NCBI GenBank assembly: GCA_028274465.1
Contig: CM051455.1
Coordinates: 108,994,261 to 109,058,260 of the forward strand
Length of the DNA stretch: 64,000 bases
DNA from: Plantago ovata
Lineage: Eukaryota; Streptophyta; Magnoliopsida; Lamiales; Plantaginaceae
Reading direction: 5' to 3'
In this document: piece after piece, positions 21,712 through 33,301 of the stretch
Layout: each line of letters starts with the position of its first letter
How positions within the stretch are numbered: position 1 is the stretch's first letter
The notes under the pieces: generated by a model
Database searches by the model: none
What the model was told of the DNA's origin: nothing
Seen by the model: only the letters and a program-made list of their open reading frames with translations
Made by a program: the position numbers and the translations under genes

Positions 21712-24127
21712 ATGTCTTTAGGAGATGCTCCCTTGCTGAAGCTGGAAAATTACGAGAAATGGCGAAACAACATGATGCTACATCTTGAGGCCATTAGTGA
21801 TGAGATGGTAACCGTCATTAATGATGGACCTATCAAGATCACTAAGATTGAAAGGAGTTTCCCTCACAAGACCACTGAATCTGGGAAGGAAACCATCCTT
21901 GGCGAACCATCAGACACTGTTGTGCCAAAACCAAGAGAGGAATGGACTTCTGACGAAGCTAAGAGATTCCGTCTTGATGGCCAAGCAAGAAATATCATCA
22001 TCATATCAACTTCGGATACCATACAGTGCAAACTGTGGGGTGCTAAGACTGCAAAGAAAGCTTGGAAAATGGTTCAAGATCTTTGTGCTGGATCTGACAA
22101 GACCAAGGAAAACAAACTTGAAGTACTTAAGCTAAAGTTTCAAAACTTTAAGCAAGGTGCTAACGAGTCACTGGAAGACTTGGACTTCAGATTCACAACT
22201 CTTGTTAGTGAAATGGCAGCGCTGGGTGTTGGAAATCTTTATTCAGATTCTGAGAAAGTGAAAACTATCATCAGAAGTTTGAATCAAGAATGGATCCATA
22301 CTCAGAATTTCTATTATAATCAAGGAATGTCTGACATTACACCAACAGAGTTGTTCTCTCATCTTGCTACTGTCAATTATGAGACAAAGCAGAGAGAAAA
22401 TGTGTTTGCTGAAAAATCGCAAAACATTGCTCTTGCTGCAAAGCCGTCGTCTTCTGAAAAGAAGAATGATAAAGAGCCTGCTGATGAAAATGCTTTAGTT
22501 GTTAAAAAAATGAAGAAGTTCATCAGTAAGGAACTTGAAAGGCGAAAAGCAAAAGAGAAGCTGAAAAAGCATCTTGGTAACAACTACCATAAGTACAAGA
22601 ATGATACTAGCTCGCTGAACAAGTAAGCTCATCAAGCTACATCTTCAGAAGAACCAGCAGTTGGAAATGATCTATGTTTTTACTGCAAAAAGCCTGGACA
22701 CTTCAAAGCTAATTGCCCTTTGCTGAAAGGCAAGTCTGCTGAAAAGAAGAAGAAGTTCAAAAGAGCTTTCATTGCTGAAGAAAAGAAGAAGCTTCAAGCA
22801 AAAATCGATGCACTGTGTATTGATACAAGCTCAGAAGACAGTGAGGATGAAAGTTCAGACACCGACGATGAAGAAGCCACTCTAGACGTGGAGATTGGCA
22901 AAGAAGTGTGTGGAATAGCTATGGAAGCTTATCCAGATGTGTTGAACTACGAATTCTGCCTCATGGCCGGTCAGGTAAATAACTCTACCTCTGACTCAGA
23001 ATCAGAAAGTGAAGACGAGATTCACCTTGACAAGATTCAAGGAGAAAAGATTTGAGAAAACTCTCACCAAACAGCAAGAGAAACTTCAACTTGCTGAAAC
23101 TCTGACCAAGCAAACTACTGAAAAGTATGTTTTGCTGAAGGAAGAGACAGAAGAAAAGGATGCTGAAATAAGGCGTCTTAAGAAGTTGATTGCTGAGGCT
23201 GTAGAGAAGAATTCTCAAATGGCATTAGAATTGGAAGAGTATCAGTCCTCAATTCTAAAGTTACTTGCTGAAATCCAAGAGATGAAAAAGATGAAAATCA
23301 ATTTCAAATCCTATGTGGAAGCAAGTAATACGCTGACTGAACTAAACTCTTACTTGAGAGATCCATCTCAGAAAGAAGGTTTAGGAGCAACGTGTGAAGG
23401 TGATAACGTAGAAATCTTGAGAAAAGATAAATCACCTATCTCCTTTGTACGTGCTACTGATAGTAGTCCACCAGTGATCTATCAGTTTGGTCAAACTAAG
23501 GTTGCTGAAACATGCAATCAAGTACCTATGACCATAAAGTCCGCTGTTGCTACTCAAAGTAACAAGACTTTAAAAGGAAAACAGGTTGCTGAGAAGCAAA
23601 CTGGAAAGAAAAAGAATGCCGTGAAGCATTCCACCAAACAAGTTGCTGAAAAGCAAGTTGTTAAGAATAAAGGCAAGATTACCAAAAGTAATCAGAAGCC
23701 CTTTGCTGACAAACCTGAATCAAGTAAGGTTGCTGAAGCTAAAGCTCAGCATTCTCCAAAGAGTGGACTCGGTTTCAAAACCAAGAAAAGTCAACTCTTT
23801 CATGAGTATAAGCAAAGTCAACAAAGATACTTCAAAGAGATGAAGAAAACCAAGCCTAAGAGTTCTGAAAAGACTCCCAATGCTAGGACTAGAAGGAACC
23901 TTGCTAGAAAAGAACTTACTGAAAAGTATGTTCAGCAAAAAGGTCAACAGAGCAAGACACCACATCAGAAAGTGGATTTGACCAGCACGAGTCAAAAGTC
24001 TTTCAGCTCAAATCCTCCTAGTTCCTCAGCAAGTAGAAAACAAGTCAAAGTTGAAAAACTTCAGACTTGGGTTTCCACTGGACGCATTCTTGAACATGTT
24101 AATGGACATCCATCATTGGATAATTAA
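21712..24127 (+). mobile_element. S1 gag region
   Basis: The start ATG (21712) opens a UBN2-type Gag domain (LENYEKWRNNMMLHLEAI, then AKKAWKMVQDLC and DLDFRFTTLVSEM). A zinc knuckle CFYCKKPGHFKANC, spaced C-x2-C-x4-H-x4-C, lies at about 22675-22716. After it come an acidic block and a long Lys/Glu-rich coiled coil (about 23060-23330), then a basic Lys/Ser/Thr-rich tail. Very long gag regions with coiled coils are usual in SIRE elements. The codons for Ala-Glu are often written GCTGAA, echoing a motif that recurs through the element. Fossil with breaks. Confidence 0.82.
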
Positions 24128-24138
24128 CTTGTTTTCAC

Positions 24139-25884
24139 TTGATTGTGCAGACTGCAGCCACGGAGACAAACGATGCAATCTGGCACTTTGATAGTGGTTG
24201 TGGAAAGCACATGACGGGCAACAAGAATAATCTTATAAACTATAGACGGTGGTCTAAAGGTCCAACAATAAGGTTTGCTGGTGGAGGCTCCGGATCTACA
24301 AAAGGCTATGGTGATGTGAAGTTGGGATGCATAACCATTTCTGGAGTTCTTTATGTCAAAAATCTTAAGTTTAACCTTTTCAGCATGAGTCAATTTGCTG
24401 ACAAAGGATACTTCATCGAAATTAAAAGTGATGAATGTAAACTTGTAGATTTTGAGACTAAAAAGGTTATAATGATTGCAAGAAGATCAGGAGGCTTGTA
24501 CACTGTTGATTGGTCTTCAGCAAACGTTGAAAAATGCCTTGTCTCAGATCATGATTGTCTTGCTGAAAAAGCATGGTTATGGCATAAACGAACAAGTCAT
24601 CTAAACTTCAAGACGCTGAATAAGCTGTCTAAAAAGGCACTTGTAGTTGGATTACCTAGGGTTACTTTTAAGAAGGATGGTGTTTGCAATGCATGTCAGC
24701 AAGGAAAGCAAACCAAATCTTCTTTCAAGAACAAGGCAGTACCGTCAACTACAAAACCTTTACAACTCTTACACATGGACTTGTTTGAATCCTCTTCAAC
24801 AAGCTATGCTGGTAAGAAGTATGGTCTAGTCGTGGTAGATGACTATTCAAGATTCACTTGGGTAGTGTTCATCAAGCACAAATCTGAAACCAAGACTGAA
24901 ATACCTAACTTGCTGAATAAGCTTGAAGTCATGAAAAATGACAAGGTAAAAGTCATAAGGACAGACCATGGTACTGAGTTTGTAAACCAGTACATAACTG
25001 AATATTGTACCTCCAAAGGTATTCAACATCAGTTATCCTCAGTAAGGACACCACAGCAAAACGGTGTTGCTGAACGGAAGAATCGTACCCTGAAAGAAGC
25101 CGCAAGAACAATGCTTGCTGACACTGAAATAAGTGAGGCTTACTGGGTTGAAGCGATTAATACCGCCTGCTATACTCAGAATAGATGTTTGATTACTAAG
25201 GAATACAACAAAACTCCTTATGAATTGTTTGTTGGTAGACCTCCTAACATCACTCATCTAAGAGTATTTGGTTGCAAGTGTTTTGTTCTTAACAATGGTA
25301 GACAATACCTAAGAACATTTCAACCAAAGGCAGACGAAGCGATATTTCTTGGCTACTCCTTGCATAGTAAAGCTTATCGAGTTTACAACAAAAAGGCACA
25401 AAAGATTGAAGAATCTGTGCATGTTGTATTCTACGAAAAGTCACAAGGTGTGCCTGCTGAAGAAGAAATATCAGAATGTATGAAAAAGCTAATCATACAT
25501 GAGCAAAGAACTGAATCTGATGCTAGGCAAATTAAGTCAATTGAACTAAATGATGATTCTGACAATGACTCTCCTCCCCCGAGTCATGACAAGATAAATA
25601 TAGTTCACGACAAAGAATTTCCAGCAAAAGATGCGGTTGCTCCGGAAGTTGCTGAAATTACGCAATCTCCAGTGCCTGCTGATGAATTACCTCAATCCAT
25701 CAATGCTCAACAAGCAGTTGCTGACGAACAAATCTCAGCAGAGACACAAATTCCCAGTAGTACTGAACAAGTACATACTGAAGAGTCACGTGCTGATGAG
25801 CAAACATATCTTGATCCAACAAACAGGAAACCTGTTAATAAATGGATTAGAGATCATCCCTCTACGGATATGATGGTAAATTAA
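24139..25884 (+). mobile_element. S1 protease and integrase region
   Basis: In order: the copia protease around WHFDSGCGKHMTG, the GAG-pre-integrase module (WLWHKRTSHLNF, then CNACQQGK), and an integrase core with HMDLFESS, IRTDHGTEFVN and TPQQNGVAERKN giving the D-D-E set. The C-terminal part includes FLGYSLHSKAYRVYNKK. The end is an acidic linker with AEITQSPVPADELPQS. This is well preserved and typical of SIRE. Its role would be polyprotein cutting and cDNA insertion. Confidence 0.88.
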
Positions 25885-26849
25885 TCTTAGTTCAAATTTA
25901 TGTGGATGACATAATTTTTGGATCTAAGGACAAGCAACTTTGTGATGATTTTGCCAAACTCATGACTAATAAGTTTGAAATGAGTATGATGGGAAAATTG
26001 AATTATTTCCTAGGGTTGCAAGTCAAGCAACTCAAAGATGGAATATTCATAAATCAAGCAAAGTATGCGAAAGAAATGCTCATAAAGTTTAGGATCAAAG
26101 AGGATGAGAAACCTGAAAAGATCCCTATGAGTGTTGGTACTAAATTGGGCTATACTAAAGAGGACAAAAGTGTTGAAGAACACAAGTATAGGAAGCTCAT
26201 TGGTTCCTTGTTGTATCTAACAGCAAGTAGACCTGACATTCAGTATGCTGTTTGTGTGTGTGCAAGATTCCAATCTGATCCAAGCGAATCACACTACAAA
26301 AAGGCAATTAAAATACTGAAATATGTTAAAGGTACAGTCAATGTTGGATTATGGTATCCTAAAGATTCTGGACTTGAATTGGTTGGCTATTCTGATGCTG
26401 ATCATGGTGGATCAACTCTTGATAGAAAAAGTACCTCTGGAACTTGTCAGTTTTTGGGTACTAGATTAATATCATGGTTCAGCAAGAATCAAACGTGTGT
26501 CGCCAATTCATCTACTGAATCTGAATACATTGCAGCTGGTTGTTGCACAGCTCAAATCCTATGGATTCAGCAACAATTAAGAGATTATGGTATTTCTGCA
26601 AAGAAAACACCAATCTTTTGTGATAATACAAGTGCTATTGCAATTACGCAAAATCCTAAGTTTCACTCTAGGACCAAGCACATTGATATTAGACATCATT
26701 TCATTAGAGATCATGTGGAAAAAGGTCATATTGAGGTTGTGAAAGTAGGTATTGAAGATCAGCTTGCTGACATCTTTACCAAGCCCCTACCGGATAATAG
26801 GTTCGCAATGCTAAGGTATAACCTTGGATTGATTGAACTACCTCAATAA
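25885..26849 (+). mobile_element. S1 reverse transcriptase and RNase H region
   Basis: It has the catalytic IYVDDIIFGS motif and the downstream copia reverse transcriptase part (FEMSMMGKLNYFLGLQ, then SLLYLTASRPDIQYAV), followed by RNase H with DADHGGSTLDRKSTSG, SSTESEYIA and CDNTSAIAI, and a terminal DIFTKPLPDNRF. The wording is that of SIRE-type elements. Fossil. Confidence 0.88.
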
Positions 26850-26867
26850 AGGATACACTTGGCAGAA

Positions 26868-27230
26868 TGCTGAAACAGGTATTCAGCAAGCCAAAGTATT
26901 CCTGTCCAAAAGACCAAGTCACTGATTTCTTCTAAGAAATGATAAGTCACAACATGATTGCTGAAACAGGCATTTAGCAAGTAATTCCTTCAAAACAGGT
27001 ATTTATTAGGAAACTTGACCATTTGCTGAGACAGGCACTCAGTAAGTGAAAGAACTTAAGAATTGCTGAGACGGGTACTCAGACAATCAAAAGATACTGA
27101 AACAGGTATTCAAGTATCAAAGGAATTTTCTGAGACGGGAACTCAGAAAAAGAGCAAAAGCTCATCTCTCAGATTTTACCAAAGGATGTCTCAAGTGCAA
27201 AAGAATTTACTGATACGGGAAATCAAATTT
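26868..27230 (+). repeat. array of eight hairpins with constant ACRGGNA loop
   Basis: Eight inverted repeats follow pol: 26868-26888, 26958-26980, 26985-27012, 27023-27045, 27062-27087, 27093-27118, 27126-27150 and 27207-27227. Each has a seven-base loop: ACAGGTA (three), ACAGGCA (two), ACGGGAA (two) or ACGGGTA (one). The stems differ: TGCTGAA with TTCAGCA, GATACTGAA with TTCAAGTATC (one bulge), TTTTCTGAG with CTCAGAAAA. The third and eighth are weaker. Changing stems that still pair suggest selection for structure. Confidence 0.85.
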
Positions 27231-27754
27231 TTTTTAAACTTAGAAAATATGAGATATCTAAGTAAGGGGGAATTTTCAGCAAGTATCTAGATTGTTAATT
27301 CAAACTCGCTGAAAAGATTCTTGTCTATTTCAGCAAGCAATCTATCCCTTATTACTCGGTAAAATCAATTTGTGACGTTAAGCTGGCACAGATAAACTCG
27401 CAATAATCATGACATGAAATTCAATCGTGGCCATTGATTAAAAGGAGTTATTAATCTAACGGCTAACAAAACAAAGAGAGAGAGTGCTCTGACGGTTTTA
27501 GTTAGTGGGCCATTACGCATTCAATGCAAAGGCTCCACTATCTCCAGTGTTTCTCTGTTTTACCCTTGCTGAGAGCTCAAATCGATTGAGTTTCCCACAC
27601 ACCAGAGACACTATATAAATAAGGAGTTAGACAAATGACAAAATTCTTTAACTCACATTTCCTTTCTCTGCAAATTCTAGCCTGAATCTACTGTACCTCC
27701 GGTCAAAAAGCAAACTATCTCTTTTCGTACAATCTTTCTTGCTCTATATAAGAA
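27231..27754 (+). other. S1 spacer between hairpin array and env-like region
   Basis: About 520 noncoding bases. A sequence like an internal promoter is possible: ACTATATAAATAAGG at about 27610-27624, a good TATA box some 135 bases before the ATG of the env-like region. Sequence between the array and this box has no other clear feature. Confidence 0.5.
27610..27624 (+). promoter_or_regulatory. candidate internal TATA box before the S1 env-like region
   Basis: CTATATAAATA is a strong plant TATA match in the spacer after pol, about 130 bases before the first env-like ATG at 27755. It could drive a separate env-like RNA. It may also be chance, as the area is AT-rich. Confidence 0.45.
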
Positions 27755-30700
27755 ATGTTTCCCAAGAGACAATCATCCAAGTCCTCAAAATCGTCGAAGG
27801 TTGACAGTGTTGAAACACGCATTGCTCCGGTGACTACTCTGGCCCAAGACACAACGAAAGTTGTGTTGAAAAACGACCGAATCATTGTAAAACCTATGCC
27901 TCCGTCATATCTTGACACTGCAAAGTGTGAGATGTTGATGCAATGGGGAGGGTTTGCAAAAGAAAAGTACATTAGGTACTTTTATGAACAAGAACTTGAT
28001 GACCAAAATGAAGAGGCGCTTGAGTTCATCAAGCAGCAAGGCCTCATGAACTTTATCTCTGCTCGCACTAAGCAAGTGAGCATGATTGATACTATGGAAT
28101 TCTACAACAATGCAGAAATCCAGTCCCTTACAGACAGTAATGGAGTCACTGAAAAAGTGATCCTTACTTATGTTCAGAACACGCAAATCGTCCTGAAATG
28201 GACTGATTTAGCGGAGATTTTTCAGATTCCAACCACTGGAACTGAAGATGACGTCACTGCTTCTGACGAAGAAATTGAAGCTTTCTACAGTGACGTCAGA
28301 AATGCAAAGATGAAGAAAGGCGAGATAGCTCCCGTGACTTGGACAAAGCACGTTAAGAGAAAGCATCTCTGCCATTCACTTGGTCTAGTAGCTCTGCTAC
28401 TAATAAAAGTTCTTGACTCCCAAGTTGGAGGAATTGACCAAGTAGGCATGTGAAGATGGCCATTGCTGATGCATATCTATGAAAATAAATCGGAACTTAA
28501 CTGGGCTAAGTACATTTTCAACAGGCTTGTTGATTGTATTACTAAGTTTAAGGTAAAGGTAGAAGACAACAAGGTCTCACCTTCCTTTCCAGTTATGTAT
28601 GGAATCAAGATATGCTATATCCTTGAACATTTCAGGATTCAGCTAAGAAACCCATTGCCAATCAAGAAATCTGTGTGCAATGTGGGAAGATCTTTCTACA
28701 AGCAGAATGTACCTAAGATTGCTGGAAAGAAAACCAAGAAGACAACAACTGCAAATGTTGTCAGCACAAGCCAGCAAGAAAGGTATACAACAGCTGCAGA
28801 TGTTACCACTCAGCAACTTAGAGATGAAACTGTTGTTGGTGGTGGTAACACAAATGAAACTGCTGTAGAAAATGAACAAGGTACGTGTACAACACCTGTT
28901 GTTGAAAAGGCAACAATAGATGACTCTGGGAAACTGGAGAAATCTAAAAAGAAAAAGAGGAAAGCTGATGATGACACTCAGACTACAGCGTCATCAGCAA
29001 ATCCCGTACCTAAGAGGAAACGGACAAGTAACAAAAGAAAGAAGACACTGGCTACTCAGTCAGTCCCTAATGTCCAAGACTCCTTAGTCAATTCCCAGAC
29101 AAATGCTGAAACGCATTTGCCAGTAGATGTTGCTGAAGTAATTACTGAAACATATATCAGCAATGTTGAAGTGTTTGCGGAAGCCTTCAACAATCAAGTT
29201 AACGTTGATAACTCTACTGAGAATAGACCACAAGGCAGTGGAAATGAAATTCCTGCCCAAGTCCCAGATATCTACATTGTAGATATTCCAAATGATCCAA
29301 CTATGGAACCAGCAAGCGACATTGCTGATGATCTGCAAAGAGCGGCACTAGCTGATGCTGCTGAAAAGATGGTTGCTGAACAAGCAACTCATCAAGTTGC
29401 TGAAACCCAGCTTGCTGATGGACCAGTTGCTGAAATAGCAACGGTTCCAGTTCCTGAAGTTGCTGAAACTCAAGAAGCACTATTCAAAGACGCATCTCTT
29501 GATGCTGAGAATACTGGCCCAAGTTCACCCAAGATTTCAATTGACAAAGTCCAGCTTGTACTGGAAGATTTAAGCAAACAAATGGAGTTGGAGATTGAAG
29601 AATCATCCAACAAGTCAATTGATCTCTTCATGACAAGCAGTGAGCTTAAAGGTCAAGATGCTTCTGCTCAACTTGTCAATTCAGAGACAAGGGAGATTGC
29701 TGAAACCGCACAGCTTTCTCAGTTAGAGCAAAATCAGAAGTCTGCTGAAGAAACAGTCCCAGAAGCAGAAGAAACTGTTAGTGCTGAGAGGACTGAGCCA
29801 CAACCTGTCCTTCCTCAGCAGGTAATTAATTCAACCATCAGTAAAACTTCGAATTCTGAAAATTGTTCTTTTGCTAAAATTATTCTTTCTCTACAGACTT
29901 CTCAAGATGCAAGTCAGATGGTTGCTGAAGCCTCTGCACCAGAACCAACACTCCCTGCTTAGCAGGTAGTTAATAATTTTGGTATAAAAACTAAGTTTGA
30001 CAGCTTAGTACTTGTATCTAATCTTAATTTATTTCAGGATGATCAAATGGAGGATGCTACTCAAGCTCCTCATGGAATGGAAATTGTACTACATGAGCTT
30101 GCTGACTCTCAACAGGTAAATCATGTTTCAGATTTAAACTCTAAAACAATTCTCCAAACCAATCCTGATCTAAATAAAATTCTTTTTCAGGCTCAGAAGG
30201 AGACCACTGAAGTGGTACTCATCACTGAAGATCAGCAAGTAAGTTCTGAAGAACTTTACTTGAATTTCAAGAGGACAACTTTGTCAAGAGTTGCTAAGTC
30301 TGTCAGCAACTGGCAAAGATACAGGAGAATGGACTTCTCAGATCTTCACCTTCATCTCTCAAATGAGAAAAAGAGAACTTCACTGTTAAAGCTCGAAACA
30401 TTTGTCCACTCCATCCTTCCTGAAGAAATGACATATTCTCAGCTAATGAGCTCAAATTTGATTGCTCAAATTAGAGAGAATATGAAGGCCAAATTTAAGA
30501 GTGCCTCTCCAGCTGAACAAGCTGTGATGCTCACAAGTCTTTTTGTTCCTGTGGTGGCTGATCCCCACAAATTAACTGAGGAAGAGGAAGTGACAAGTGT
30601 TGCTTTGTACAAGCATGTTGAGCTAGTCATTCTGACAGATGATGAAGAAGAAGAAGAAGATGAGAACATTCCCATTGATCCCAGTGATGATGAAGGAAAC

Positions 30701-33040
30701 GATTCTAAGGACAAGAAAGATGACGATGATGACAATCAAGGTCCAAGTCCTGGTGCTGGTGGATTGAAGTTAACAGTTGCTGAAAATACTCAATCTGACA
30801 ATCAGCAAGCTGAACAACAACAATCTCAGCAAGAATCTCAACCTCCTCCTGCTGCTGCTGAAAACCAAGCACCTGTACAAGGTGCTGATACTGAAGAAGA
30901 ATACGCCAGAAAAAGGGCTGCCTTGAAAAATGGCAAGAGTCCAGTTTCTGATGCCAAGGTTACTGAAGAAAACCTTGACGATGAGGATGAAGAAGATGAA
31001 CATTACCAACGAGCTCTACAAAACAGTCTCGTGATCCATGCAAGGCATACGCAGGATCTGGAAATTGGTGAATCTTCAAGACCAAAATCCAAGGAAGTTC
31101 CATCCCTTCCACTTACTATTGGCGAAACTCCAGTTATTGAGTCTCAAACGTTGCCTTCAGCAACTACTCAATTAAAACTAACTACTGGCAAAACTCCAGT
31201 AATTGAGCCACAAACTCAATTGAAACAACTATCTACTGGTGAAACTCCAGTCGTTGAGTCTGAAGTGTTGCCATCAGCAACCACTCAACAAAAAGGAAGT
31301 GAAGCTACTGACAAAGGCTCAAAAGTCGCTCAACTTGATGAATCTGAGGATGATGACGACTTGTCAGAAAATGATGATGAACAATCCAAGCGAGACCCAA
31401 AAGTCGTTCAGATTCCTCCTCCTGATTACATCAATGATTTAGACGATGGTCTAAGAGCCGAATTGCTGACGCGTGATGATCAGTTTGCTTCTGAGATTAA
31501 GGTTCATTCCTTAACACCTCATTTAGTGTCGTTCCCAAGAGTTGAGGAGTTTACTCCCAGAATTCTAGCACTAAAGCAAGTCCATGATGCCTGCAAAGCT
31601 GAAGATGAGGCATTGCTTCCTGAGAGCCCACTTGACATTGGAATAATATTGGCTACAGTATTGAGATGCACTACAACTTTGACAATAGCTCAGAGAGACA
31701 TAAGTCTTTATCACAAGAGCTATGAAGAAGATGTAAGTCAGGCGCTCAAGCTTGCAAAGAATGCTCTTGTCAAAGCTCAGAATATTATGGATGAGAAGGC
31801 CGCAACAGAGAAAAGACATGAAGAGAACATGATGAATATTCAAAAAGAGTTGGCAACAATGAACTCTGACCAACAAGCAATCATCATGAAGTATAACAGT
31901 CTCAACACTCTTGCTGAAAATTGCAATGAGTTTTATTCTCTGCACATCACTCCGATGTTGCAATCCATGTCTAAGGGGGAAAAGAAGAACACTAGGAAAA
32001 GCAATCAAACCCCTCCTACTCCTGCTGTTGATGCGCCACTTCCATTAGAACCTCTTGCTGAAAGAGAGCAAAGTTCTAAAAGACAAGCAGAATCTGAGTT
32101 AAATTCAGCAAGTACCAAAAAGAGAAAAACCGCTGCTGAAACTCAAGATTTCTGTCACACTGAAAGTCATCACAATCTGAATGAAGATGATGAAGAAGAT
32201 GATGACAATCAAACAATAACTCAATCCATAAGAGCTAGACCCTTAACAACCATAACTCCGTCTGGCCACTCAAGGCATTTTTCGTCTGACTCTTCAGCAA
32301 GAGATCAAGACAATGCTAAATCAAGAAGAAGAAGGAAAAGACAGGAAGAGAAAAGGCTGGCCATCATTGCTATTGGCTCCGGCATTGAATATACTAAGAC
32401 CAGCAATGAGGAAACCACTCAGAATGTAATCAGAAACATTCATGGTTGCTGGATTTTAAAGCTGGAAGACTTGCTGGTAAATGAGTTCTTTCCTACAAAC
32501 ATTTTGAATCAAATGTTCAAATGGATTGAACTCAAGGTCCAAAGAAATCAAAGGGAAGAATCCCTCCCAAGAAATGTTGCTGGGAGATGGTTGAATCTAG
32601 AGGTCCATGTAAGAAGAGTTGCCATTGGTAAGAGTTACAAGCAAGAACCAAATCTGATCAAACCACCTGGCATTGCTTACTATGCTGACCCGGTAACAAA
32701 GAAACCTAAGAAGAAACTTGGATTGATTCCTTATGAGTACTTTTATCTCACTGCTAAGGATCAAGAAGAAGATCTTCTCTGGTTAAGAAAGATTCATCCG
32801 AGAAGCATTTCAGATACACAACTTCTCCATGCCAGCAATTGGGGCATGCATTTGTGGGTAGCTAACTACATGGAAATGAATGCTGAAAAGCATCATCATA
32901 CTGCCTGCAAATATGCAAGAATTCTTCAACTACAAGTCCGTAGGCTTCTGGAAAACTACGAGAAGGATTGTGTTGAATTCACTACACTTGCTGAGAAGAG
33001 TGTAAGAGAGATTTTGAGAAAATCCTCTGAAAGAGCTTAA
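27755..33040 (+). mobile_element. S1 env-like additional region (very long)
   Basis: About 5.3 kb of coding-like sequence follows pol. The first part (27755-28450) has MFPKRQSSKSSKSSKVD, then a globular part with MLMQWGGFAKEKYIRYFYEQEL. The middle is Lys-rich with nuclear-signal-like runs (KKKKRK, PKRKRTSNKRKK) and Val-Ala-Glu repeats. The last 1 kb (30047-33040 holds one frame of 997 codons) has Asp/Glu-rich blocks, a coiled coil and a Trp-rich end (CWILKLEDLLVNEFFP, WGMHLWVANYMEM). SIRE elements are known for an env-like ORF in this place. I see no clear membrane segment. Three GT-AG intron-like spacers occur at 29822-30190. Fossil with breaks. Confidence 0.75.
29822..30190 (+). other. three intron-like GT-AG spacers in the S1 env-like region
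   Basis: Spacers at 29822-29896, 29966-30037 and 30116-30190 are 75, 72 and 75 bases. Each starts with GTA after CAG, is AT-rich, and ends in a pyrimidine run and CAG (CTCTACAG, TTATTTCAG, CTTTTTCAG). The segments between them are 69 and 78 bases, so the arrangement repeats about every 147 bases. Whether they are spliced is not shown by the sequence. Confidence 0.55.
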
Positions 33041-33301
33041 GTCCCTGCAATAGTTTTTGTTAAAGTTTTTGTTTGCTGATTTCTTGTTATCTATGCTTTC
33101 TTGTAAACTTCTGATTGATAACTTTCAGCAATGAATTGTTTTTTACTCTTATTGGTTTTTGATTATGCAACTTACTTATGCTTACTGTTTATTTATTCAA
33201 GTATGCTTGCATTAATCATCTGATTTATTCAACATCAGAAACCTCTAAAAGGGTAACAATTAATTTAGCCATAGATTGCTAACATCAAAAAGGGGGAAAT
33301 T
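33041..33301 (+). other. S1 3' noncoding and polypurine tract
   Basis: AT-rich sequence ends in AAAAAGGGGGAAATT (about 33287-33301), which directly precedes the 3' LTR and is the likely polypurine tract that primes plus-strand DNA. Confidence 0.85.
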
